Positions 45,601-51,326 of a stretch of 51,326 nucleotides of DNA are shown here, one piece after another; positions within the stretch are counted from its first letter, which is position 1; the number at the start of each line of letters is the position of its first letter. The notes under the pieces are model-generated. The model ran no database searches and was not told where the DNA came from. It worked only from the letters and a program-made list of their open reading frames with translations. The position numbers were made by a program, and so were the translations under genes. The stretch comes from an uncultured archaeon A07HR60 (GTDB lineage Archaea; Halobacteriota; Halobacteria; Halobacteriales; Haloferacaceae): NCBI GenBank assembly GCA_000496235.1, contig KI543234.1, positions 314,598 through 365,923 on the forward strand. Direction: 5' to 3'.

Positions 45601-45750
45601 ATCGGGCAGATTCTGTTCGACCAGGTGGCCGGGAGTGACGGTGACGCCGTCGTGGCTCCAGGAACGTCGTGTCGAACCCAACTTGAAGACGGCCCGACAG
45701 ACAGCCAACCCCTCCATCCAATGGAGAAACTCGCAGAGGCGCTCGCCTGA
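42661..45750 (+). CDS. FAD-binding and (Fe-S)-binding oxidoreductase, D-lactate dehydrogenase/glycolate oxidase type
   Basis: A 1029-residue fusion enzyme oxidising a D-2-hydroxy acid such as D-lactate and passing electrons to the respiratory chain. The N-terminal FAD_binding_4 domain has GVVLPESTADVASVMSYCAD, LPRGGATSLAGQTV and GGAIGNNSTGAHSLVHGKT; the cap domain ends ISGEHGDGRARTQWNRKLYG. Two ferredoxin-like clusters follow: CHGCGGCRG...MCP and CVGCKGCAKDCPSG. The C-terminal CCG repeats, with HGHCHQKA and STCCGMAGSFGYE, bind a further cluster. Cytoplasmic and likely membrane-associated. ATG at 42661 is set by the TATA box; a GTG at 42652 is possible. Monocistronic. Confidence 0.92.
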   Translation: MASHADLPGDPALDGDYDYQGGEIHRPDLLSALEARVDGDVRFDDYSRRMYATDASAYEVAPIGVVLPESTADVASVMSYCADEGIPVLPRGGATSLAGQTVNEAVVLDFTRHMDEIKTIDPDGETATVQSGTILGELNTQAAPHDLKFAPDPAWRDKSAIGGAIGNNSTGAHSLVHGKTDAYIEEVEAVLADGTVTRFGQVTVETLRTRADPDGDIEARVAAEVVRILDEEADEIADRYPEMKRNVSGYNLDRLVDDVRGAYRGEAGTGAPEAGPEGTVNLGRLLAGSEGTLAVITEATVSLEPIPETKAIGLLTYDALDDAMEDVAPVLEHDPAAVEVMDDVLLDLAAKTREFEDVVGMLPEGTDSALLVEFYADSDESGRHQVADLMSDRLGRLPADSAAEEPPDQGNITSHPRRAVDGMEAHDEDTRSRFWKMRKAGLPILLSRTSEQKHVSFIEDCAVPPEHLPEFSREFEAILQRHDTFASFYAHAGPGVLHIRPLVNLQSMSGVETMESIASEVSDLVVRLGGSISGEHGDGRARTQWNRKLYGQELWETFQSLKTAFDPDWLLNPGQVCGDVDMTEHLRYGADYEFDAGFEPALDWDNENGFEGMTELCHGCGGCRGNQETTGGMMCPTYRAVDEEIQSTRGRANMLREAMSGQLPDDPTDPEFVTEVLDLCVGCKGCAKDCPSGVDLAKMKAEATHAHHEAEGASLRDQFFGRFEALAPLGSMLAPVANAATSLPGADLIAEKTLGIARERDLPQFASESLLEWFQARGGAAVPEEDADRRVLLFPDAYTAYTRPVAGKAAVRVLEAAGVHVSIPDVPGTGRPAFSKGFLDEARSTAIETVTTLASRIEDGWDVVVVEPSDAVMLQSDYQDLLCGDASELADERVMTVSNGTYGACEYLDAFRLDAELGFDAPTQQLTYHGHCHQKATQKDHHAVGVLRRAGYGVDPLDSTCCGMAGSFGYESEHYSLSKQIGQILFDQVAGSDGDAVVAPGTSCRTQLEDGPTDSQPLHPMEKLAEALA

Positions 45751-45795
45751 CCACCCACCCGGAATCTTGCTGAATCGGGGCCCGACGAAGGCATC

Positions 45796-45801
45796 TTTTT
45801 T
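45796..45801 (+). terminator. T-run terminator after the D-lactate dehydrogenase-type gene
   Basis: Six consecutive T residues 45 bases past the stop codon in GC-rich context, typical of archaeal intrinsic termination. Confidence 0.45.
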
Positions 45802-46161
45802 CTGTTCGTTGCGGCGTTTGCAGTTGAGACCCCGTCCGCAAGAAACCAACGCCGGTAGTCGAGTAGAGATCGTGCGCCAGATATCGAGGCAACTGTCATA
45901 GAGGTTGATCTCGAGGCGGTTCACAATCGAGTACGCGGCAGGTCTTTTGCCCCTCATCAGAACCAAAGCGCGGTATTGGTGGCTCGGGCCTGGCGTACCT
46001 ACGATGTGGCGGGGGTTCACCGGCAAAATTGGATTGTTGTCACGGCCACCGGCTACGAAATCATGAGGAGCCTTTATTCGCGTACCACCGAATGGTAAAA
46101 CGCCGGAGTGCCTCTGACAACCCGGCAACAAGACGATCTCCTGCCCGGTTGATCGTCTATC

Positions 46162-46225
46162 GTGCCGATCTGCCCGGATCGGCACACGTTACAAACCATC
46201 TGGGTGTTCCGACCGCTTCGGTCGG
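46162..46225 (+). repeat. Paired strong hairpins, possible structured RNA or IS end
   Basis: First stem: GTGCCGATC-6-GATCGGCAC (46162-46185), perfect 9 bp. Second stem: CCGACCG-3-CGGTCGG (46209-46225), perfect 7 bp, followed by GACAGCTT. They are in a gene-free stretch. The second resembles the shape of IS200/IS605 right ends but not their exact flanks. Confidence 0.4.
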
Positions 46226-46365
46226 GACAGCTTCTTTCGTCTCAGTGCCGTCGATACCACGAGTATTCGGCTACTTGAGAAAGACCACTACGCAGTCGAC
46301 CCGATCACACCGTGTGTTCGTGACGCCGAGATGGGTGGCAGATATCTCGGTTGACCGTTCGGCCC

Positions 46366-46827
46366 TCAAGAATGGGATTCTGCGTCGGCCCCGTCGGTAG
46401 CACTGGAAACTGCCGTCTGCGCATCGGCCGTCGCCGCTACTTCGAGCCGCTGGAGGCTGGGTTTAGCGGCCGCCGCGAGAGGGTATTGGTCATGATAGTC
46501 GGCCGGATCCCGGCCCCGGCGGGTGAGGCTCCCGACAACGCCAGCAATCGTCTCGTAGTTCTGTCTCACGAGTGACCCGACAATTTCGGGGGTGCCAGCT
46601 CTGTCGGCCAACTCCTGGGCGGCGCTGCGACCGGCGTACACGGTCTCACGTCCGGGATCGACCAGGATCATCGCGAACGGCTGCGCGTCAAACTGGGCGT
46701 GAAGAAACGCTTCGACCGGATCGGCATACCACGAGAGAGCGGCGATATCGTCGAGTCGCTCGAGCGCGACCGCCGCCATCGAACAGTACGGACAGTCGCC
46801 ATCGTAGATGAGCACCGGGCTGGTCAT
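46366..46827 (-). CDS. DCC-family thiol-disulfide oxidoreductase (DUF393)
   Basis: A 153-residue protein of the DCC family. It begins SPVLIYDGDCPYCSMAAVALERL, in which D-x-x-C-x-x-C gives the family its name and the CPYC pair is the presumed redox centre. FAMILVDPGRETVYAGRSAA continues the thioredoxin-like fold, and an Ala-rich acidic tail ends it. The substrate is unknown. ATG at 46827 (MTSPV) has a TATA-like AGTATTATTC about 23 bases upstream; a TTG two codons earlier is unlikely. Confidence 0.87.
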   Translation of the reverse strand: MTSPVLIYDGDCPYCSMAAVALERLDDIAALSWYADPVEAFLHAQFDAQPFAMILVDPGRETVYAGRSAAQELADRAGTPEIVGSLVRQNYETIAGVVGSLTRRGRDPADYHDQYPLAAAAKPSLQRLEVAATADAQTAVSSATDGADAESHS

Positions 46828-46974
46828 TGACAATATTACCCGGCCAGGAAGAATAATACTGGCGGAACAATGGGTCGTACCCGAGTGATCGTCGTGATCA
46901 TGACCTCAGCAACGCGGCCCGTGCTGACCGGAGACGACCCCGCGAGACAAGAGACTAGAGACTAGATCCAGCGC

Positions 46975-47637
46975 TCACAGGGCGGCCATACAGATCGGGA
47001 CGAGATCGTGCAGGTCCCGGATATCGTAAGTTGGGTCGATCTCGAGATCCCAGTCACGGCGATGTGGACGGCGAATGAATGCCGAATCAATATCGGCGGC
47101 CTGTGCGGCGGTGATATCTGATTCGTTGTCTCCGACGAACAGTGCTGTCTCCGCCCCGAGGTCGTCGAGAGCACGCTCAATATAATGCGGATCCGGCTTT
47201 TTGCGTCTCAATCCGGCAGGCGTCGGTTCCCGCCCGTACGCCGTGCGAAATCGGGCGTCAAGGTCGAAATGATCCATCAGAAAGTCGATCGTCGCCTGTT
47301 GATTCGAGGACACGATACCGAGCGGCACGTCCAGCGAGCGAAGCGCAGCCAGATCATCGTATAGAGTCTTGCGGCCGGCGTGGACATCTTCGATTTGAGC
47401 CTGTGTCGTCACATCGTCACGTACACGCCAGAACTCCGCGGGATCGAGCCCATATGTCGAGCAAATCGATGTGAGTTCTTCCGGTGTGGTTCCCACGGCG
47501 ACGGTCTCCACGTGGTCGGGATCCGGATCTGTGATACCCATCGATTCGAAAGCCGTCCAGGCGGCCTCCCGAAGCGTATCGAACGGGGTCCGGCCGACGA
47601 GAACCCCGTCGTTGTCGAAAATAATAGCGTCGTACAT
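46975..47637 (-). CDS. HAD-superfamily phosphatase (phosphoglycolate phosphatase-like)
   Basis: A 220-residue HAD hydrolase. Motif I is AIIFDNDGVLVGRTP with the nucleophile Asp and general-acid Asp (DxD). Motif II is LGIVSSNQQ. Motif III/IV includes the Lys in RRKKPDPHYIERAL and ALFVGDNESDITAAQAA. A helical cap lies between about residues 15 and 90. Substrates of close relatives are sugar or phosphoglycolate monophosphates. Start: ATG at 47637; an ATG at 47646 is in frame, but the TATA box (TCTTATAC, minus strand) lies at leaderless distance from 47637. Confidence 0.87.
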   Translation of the reverse strand: MYDAIIFDNDGVLVGRTPFDTLREAAWTAFESMGITDPDPDHVETVAVGTTPEELTSICSTYGLDPAEFWRVRDDVTTQAQIEDVHAGRKTLYDDLAALRSLDVPLGIVSSNQQATIDFLMDHFDLDARFRTAYGREPTPAGLRRKKPDPHYIERALDDLGAETALFVGDNESDITAAQAADIDSAFIRRPHRRDWDLEIDPTYDIRDLHDLVPICMAAL

Positions 47638-47810
47638 GTCCGTCATCTGGCGGGTGTCCGTATAAGAGTTTCACAGTTTGATGACCCGTATATCACGGGT
47701 AAATTACCAAGAATCGGTCGATACGTCGGGGTCGTCACAGCCCCCAAAGTATCCGGATTTGTGTCATGCACAGATTGGCTGGCGGGACCGCGAGTCGGCT
47801 GACACAATCC

Positions 47811-47816
47811 TTATTC
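47811..47816 (+). promoter_or_regulatory. TATA-like box of the ApbC/Mrp gene
   Basis: TTATTC, 22 bases before the ATG at 47839, same form as the elp3 box. Confidence 0.45.
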
Positions 47817-47838
47817 CCGCAGTCAGCCCACTACTACC

Positions 47839-48888
47839 ATGGACGAAGACGCGGTTCGTGACCGGCTGCGAGCGGTCACCGACCCCGACCTCGGCGACGA
47901 TATCGTGTCACTGGGACTGGTCAACGGGGTGGAGTTGCAGGGGGATGTCGCCCGCGTATCACTGGCGTTAGGCGCCCCATATGCTCCTAATGAGACGGAG
48001 ATTGCCGACGCGGTTCGAGAGGAACTATCTGCAGTCGGCTTAGAAGCCGACCTTAGCGCTCGAATTCCTGGTCGACGGTCAGCCACCGATCAGGTTCTAC
48101 CGGGCGTGAAAAACATCATCGCAGTCGCATCTGGAAAAGGAGGCGTCGGCAAGTCGACATTGGCAGTCAATATCGCCGCTGGCCTCTCCCAGTTGGGGGC
48201 AAGTGTGGGACTGTTCGACGCCGACATTTACGGGCCGAACGTCCCGCGAATGGTCGCAGCGAAAGACCGGCCCCGGACAGATGGTGAGACGATCACCCCA
48301 CCTGAGCGATTCGGGGTGCGTCTGATGAGTATGGACTTTCTCGTTGGCGACGATGATCCCGTTATCTGGCGGGGGCCGATGGTTCACAAGATCATCACCC
48401 AGCTTGTCGAAGACGTCGAGTGGGGTGGTCTCGATTACATGATTCTCGACCTTCCACCAGGTACCGGAGACACACAGCTGACGATTCTCCAGACAGTCCC
48501 GCTGACCGGGGCAGTGATCGTGACCACGCCACAGGAAGTGGCTCTGGACGACGCCGAGAAGGGCCTGCAGATGTTTGGCAAACACGATACAAACGTGCTG
48601 GGCGTGGCCGAGAATATGGCTGGCTTCGAGTGTCCGGACTGCGGCTCGTTTCACGAGATATTCGGGTCTGGCGGCGGCAAGGCCTTCGCGGAACGGAGCG
48701 ACCTCCCGTTCCTCGGCGGGATCCCGCTGGATCCCTCCGTCAGAAAAGCGGGCGACGGTGGCGAACCGACGGTGCTCGAGCAGAGGGACCCAACAGGTGA
48801 CGCGTTCAGACTCGTCACAGAAAACGTCGCCAACAACGCCGGTGTCGTCAGACGGCGGGAAGTGAGTCATGACACACAGGAGCCGTGA
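47839..48888 (+). CDS. apbC: Mrp/ApbC/NBP35-family iron-sulfur cluster carrier ATPase
   Basis: A 349-residue P-loop protein that binds and delivers Fe-S clusters. The N-terminal DUF59/MIP18-like domain (1-80, RLRAVTDPDLGDDIVSLGLV) is fused to the ATPase. Deviant Walker A: IIAVASGKGGVGKSTLAVN (about 95-113), with the first Lys of the MinD/Mrp class. Switch I: FDADIYGPNVPRM. Walker B: DYMILDLPPGTGD. The cluster-binding CxxC is FECPDCGSFHEIFG (about 272). The tail, PFLGGIPLDPSVRKAGDGGEP, is standard. Fits the Fe-S demand of Elp3 and of the dehydrogenase in the window. Confidence 0.93.
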   Translation: MDEDAVRDRLRAVTDPDLGDDIVSLGLVNGVELQGDVARVSLALGAPYAPNETEIADAVREELSAVGLEADLSARIPGRRSATDQVLPGVKNIIAVASGKGGVGKSTLAVNIAAGLSQLGASVGLFDADIYGPNVPRMVAAKDRPRTDGETITPPERFGVRLMSMDFLVGDDDPVIWRGPMVHKIITQLVEDVEWGGLDYMILDLPPGTGDTQLTILQTVPLTGAVIVTTPQEVALDDAEKGLQMFGKHDTNVLGVAENMAGFECPDCGSFHEIFGSGGGKAFAERSDLPFLGGIPLDPSVRKAGDGGEPTVLEQRDPTGDAFRLVTENVANNAGVVRRREVSHDTQEP

Positions 48889-49106
48889 CGCCTCAATTCG
48901 GTGTAATCAGCCGCGCGTTCGAAGTTTCCCGGTCGAACGTTCTCTGAAACGAGGCGCGGGTCTCACTAGATACTGTGAGCGAGTGGCCTCGGCAACGGAG
49001 ACAGCCCGTTTGAACGCAGGACCGCCAGCCGAGTGGCCTACTACGGTCGAAGAATGGGTACGAAACTCTCTCGAATGGCAGAGTGGGCGGCTACAAATGA
49101 CGGGGA
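48889..49106 (+). other. ApbC to isopentenyl phosphate kinase gap, possible gene remnant
   Basis: About 220 bases between convergent genes. A + strand frame here reads YCERVASATETARLNAG then PAEWPTTVEEWVRNSLEWQ and ends near 49114. It has protein-like composition but no good start, so it may be a decayed tail. Not claimed as a gene. Confidence 0.25.
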
Positions 49107-49895
49107 TTACCTGACGCAGGTACCGGGCTGTTGGCCCGCGAGAAACGCGTCCAATCGGTCGGGACCGAACACCTGTGCGGGCGCTTCTAACGACAGCAAC
49201 TGGCGGATCTTGCCGGCCATCCCACCAGACACGTCCGTCGACGCACTCTCGCCGAGGAGATCCGCGACGGCCTCGAAGGAACTGATCTCCGGGATGACCT
49301 CCTCGCCGTCGAGTACGCCGGGCACGGTAGAACAGACGCCGACACGGCCGGCTCCGAGCTCGTCTGCCAGCGACACCACCAGTTCGTCACCGGAAAGAAC
49401 TGTGACACCCTCTCCAGTGTGGACTACACCGTCACCGTGGAGAACCGGCACGAAGCCTTCCCGAAGCATCCCTCTCACGGCTGCCGCTGGCATCGTGAAT
49501 TCGCCATCACGCGCCCGAGCTCCCACGGAGAGTGGGTGAACAGGAAGCGCGGGGACCCCCTCAGCGTGCAGTCGGTCGAGAACGGACCGGTTGAGTGTTG
49601 TCATAGCGCCGTGGATATCGAGTATCGCGTCGGGGTGAGATGTCCCAGTGTCGGTGGTGACGCCGTGAGCACTCGCGTGATGGTGACCGAAACTGCCGCC
49701 GCCGTGAATCACGACGAGACGGCGCAGTGAGCCGTCCAGTCGTCGAGCGATGGCCGAGGCTGCCGCCTCCAAGGCGGCGCTGTCGAGCGTTTCTGGGCGG
49801 TCCTTATCGGTGATTACACTCCCCCCGAGTTTCAGGATGACTAGCTCTGGCATCTCACTCGCGTCAGAGTCAGTCTGGTCTCGTGGTGAGGTCAT
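49107..49895 (-). CDS. Isopentenyl phosphate kinase
   Basis: A 262-residue amino-acid-kinase-fold enzyme that phosphorylates isopentenyl phosphate to isopentenyl diphosphate, the last step of the archaeal mevalonate pathway leading to ether lipids, carotenoids and quinones. Motifs: LVILKLGGSVITDKDRP (Lys and Gly-rich loop), VVIHGGGSFGHHHASAHG with the substrate His, VLHGDGVVHTGEGVTVLSGDELV and DVSGGMAGKIRQLLSL. An N-terminal extension of 14 residues precedes the conserved part. The ATG at 49895 overlaps the stop codon of the mevalonate kinase gene (ATGA), so the two are translated together. Confidence 0.95.
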   Translation of the reverse strand: MTSPRDQTDSDASEMPELVILKLGGSVITDKDRPETLDSAALEAAASAIARRLDGSLRRLVVIHGGGSFGHHHASAHGVTTDTGTSHPDAILDIHGAMTTLNRSVLDRLHAEGVPALPVHPLSVGARARDGEFTMPAAAVRGMLREGFVPVLHGDGVVHTGEGVTVLSGDELVVSLADELGAGRVGVCSTVPGVLDGEEVIPEISSFEAVADLLGESASTDVSGGMAGKIRQLLSLEAPAQVFGPDRLDAFLAGQQPGTCVR

Positions 49896-50917
49896 GAGTC
49901 TGACTCCTGTGGCCGCACTCCGTCACTCGCTACCTCTGTCGTGAACGCTCGGTGACAGCCCGGCGTGTACTCCAGTGCAGTACGCGTTTGAGCTGACTCG
50001 CCCAGCGCGACGACACAACCGCCCCCGCCGGCGCCGGTGAGTTTCGCGCCGTGAGCGCCGGCCTCCCGGGCGGCCCATACCATCTGATCCAGCGATCGCG
50101 CCGAGACGCCCACCGCCGAGAGCAGTCCGTGATTGAAGTTCATGAGTCGGCCGAGTTCGCGCTGGCCAGCTGCCGTGAGCTGGGATCCCTCCACCGTCTC
50201 GCGCATGATTTGCTCGCCTTCCCGTACCACGTCGCCGATTGCTCGGAGCGTGTCCTCGGCGAAGTCATACTCACTTCGAAGGCGCCGGACTCCCGACACT
50301 AACTCACCGGTGTCTCCCGCACCACCATCGAACCCGACTGTGAGCGGAAGTGGCGGGCAGTCGATTGGTTCGCAACTGTCGTCTTCGACCCGGACGGCAC
50401 CGCCCATCGCCGAGCAAAACGTGTCAGCTCGCGAAGCTTGGCCGTCTTGAACGTCAAATTCGGCTCGATACGCCCGGTCTGCGATCTGTCGCCGGTCGAG
50501 TGGCTCACCGAGTGCTCGGGTGGCCGCGTCGATACCGGCCACCGTCACGGCTGCCGAAGAGCCGAGCCCCGCTCCGAGCGGGATCTCACTGTCAACCCGG
50601 ATGTCAAATCCCGCGTTCGGGGCGTCTGCTGCCGCCCGCGCCTGCTGGACTGCCGCGTCGATGTACGCCATCGCCGCCTCGACCAGCGACTGTGACACGT
50701 CGAGATCCACTGCGTCGCCACCGGTCTCACCGGTGTACTCCACTGTGAATCCGTCGAGAGACAGATCCTCTGCGGTGACCCGGATGTGGTCGTCTTCACG
50801 CGGTGTGACCTCGACTGTCGCTCGGCGATCGATTGCACACGGCACCGCGGGTTCGCCGTACACCACGGCGTGTTCACCGAAAAGGTACACTTTCCCTGGT
50901 GCACTGCAGATTGTCAT
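49892..50917 (-). CDS. mvk: Mevalonate kinase
   Basis: A 341-residue GHMP kinase that phosphorylates mevalonate to mevalonate 5-phosphate. Motif 1: APGKVYLFGEHAVVYGEPAV. ATP loop: EIPLGAGLGSSAAVTVAGIDAA. Motif 3: AHGAKLTGAGGGGCVVAL. The loop FDVQDGQASRADTFCSAMGG carries the catalytic Asp region. The TATA-like GGTTTTACAAGG is about 24 bases upstream of the ATG. It is followed directly by the isopentenyl phosphate kinase gene; the steps between need phosphomevalonate processing encoded elsewhere. Confidence 0.96.
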   Translation of the reverse strand: MTICSAPGKVYLFGEHAVVYGEPAVPCAIDRRATVEVTPREDDHIRVTAEDLSLDGFTVEYTGETGGDAVDLDVSQSLVEAAMAYIDAAVQQARAAADAPNAGFDIRVDSEIPLGAGLGSSAAVTVAGIDAATRALGEPLDRRQIADRAYRAEFDVQDGQASRADTFCSAMGGAVRVEDDSCEPIDCPPLPLTVGFDGGAGDTGELVSGVRRLRSEYDFAEDTLRAIGDVVREGEQIMRETVEGSQLTAAGQRELGRLMNFNHGLLSAVGVSARSLDQMVWAAREAGAHGAKLTGAGGGGCVVALGESAQTRTALEYTPGCHRAFTTEVASDGVRPQESDS

Positions 50918-51326
50918 ATAGCCTTGAGATGGGAGTTACACCTTGTAAAACCCCGGCGGTCGGAAGGCTTGGAGGTCAACGGCCGGGAAAGCAAATGTGA
51001 CGCCGGCTCGCGCAGACTGGACCGACCACAATTGCTACGTTCCTCGCTGTCAGCATCCCTCGCTTCACGACAGAGGCGCGGGAGTCACGATTCACCGACG
51101 TTTGAGATGAGCGGGCACAGTCGTCACTCACTCCAGGCTGTTCGCAGTGTAGGGACGGTCCAGCATACAGAATCTGAAATCGAAACTCCCGTTCCCATCA
51201 GGCCGAACAAACTCTCCGGCCTATCCGTTAGTATCTGTTCCGACCGACCGGGATAGAGCAGTGTCAACGGTGTGACGCTTTGAATGCCCGAAATTCATAG
51301 TGAGTCTCATGACCCAGAAAACTCGC
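50918..51326. other. Right-edge region, no gene established
   Basis: About 400 bases upstream of mevalonate kinase. Apart from its promoter (50941-50952) I see no supported gene. An ATG at 51310 after an AT-richer stretch may be the start of the next gene, but only six codons are visible. Confidence 0.35.

Larger units (their letters stand above)
45751..46365. other. Gene-free 0.6-kb stretch with hairpins and a possible decayed frame
   Basis: The longest non-coding stretch. It begins with a T-run terminator. Then comes a + strand open stretch (about 45866-46098) without a start codon that ends TATGYEIMRSLYSRTTEW, possibly a remnant; an overlapping minus-strand frame is equally uncertain. After it lie two strong hairpins (46162-46225). 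No gene is claimed. Confidence 0.45.

Noticed and set aside
46029-46400. 123-codon + strand frame over the hairpins at 46.2 kb
   Set aside because: Starts mid-region, runs through two perfect hairpins and into the opposite end of the DCC gene; composition is not protein-like.

Overview
The window is a piece of a halophilic archaeon's chromosome (class Halobacteria). The evidence is consistent: Asp/Glu-rich proteins, GTG and ATG starts with a TATA-like box about 22-30 bases upstream and little or no leader, and a set of archaeal or haloarchaeal families (archaeal Elp3, HisF, ATP-dependent DNA ligase, isopentenyl phosphate kinase with mevalonate kinase, PRC-barrel protein, Agl23-like membrane protein, MrfA/YprA-type helicase, small zinc-ribbon and one-helix membrane proteins). 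No rRNA, tRNA or CRISPR array was recognised. I cannot name the genus.

Layout. 1-10 kb: the 5' part of elp3, a multidomain S1/OB/DHH-like protein, a YIP1 membrane protein, a two-domain rhodanese, a photolyase, two methyltransferases and a conserved unknown. 10-12.6 kb is the only clearly scarred region: a tnpB-less IS200/IS605-like element, a DUF2892-like protein, a 51-aa zinc ribbon, a zinc-ribbon gene with a transposon-end hairpin embedded in frame, and decayed livK and livH transporter genes. 12.6-18.2 kb: DNA ligase, Hsp20, hisF, an acetyltransferase, a one-helix membrane protein and an orphan iron-type ABC ATPase behind a DtxR-like palindrome. 18-32 kb: most of the purine genes (purL with an apparent one-base frameshift, purK, purE with an overlapping MOSC gene, purD), mixed with a PHP/asparagine-synthase-like pair, Agl23 and a YyaL-type thioredoxin protein. 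32.6-46 kb: acyltransferase, M20 amidohydrolase, MrfA-like helicase, thrS, a TrkA-N/DHH fusion, a PRC-barrel protein and a giant FAD/Fe-S D-lactate-type dehydrogenase. 46-51 kb: DCC thiol oxidoreductase, HAD phosphatase, ApbC/Mrp, and the overlapping mevalonate kinase-isopentenyl phosphate kinase pair.

Most genes look like single transcription units with their own promoters. Clear overlaps indicating co-translation are PHP/asparagine-synthase-like, purE/MOSC and mevalonate kinase/isopentenyl phosphate kinase. Functional themes are de novo purine synthesis (PurL, PurK, PurE, PurD), archaeal isoprenoid synthesis, DNA repair and replication (photolyase, ligase, MrfA-like helicase, RecJ/Cdc45-like proteins), translation fidelity (Elp3, ThrRS) and Fe-S or iron handling (ApbC, ABC ATPase with putative iron operator).

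The most unusual content is a set of solo palindromic ends resembling IS1341/TnpB right ends and omega-RNA 3' ends, none next to a transposase: one with a whole multi-hairpin scaffold, one inside an open reading frame. In addition there is a pair of related long palindromic elements at about 11.0 and 33.5 kb.
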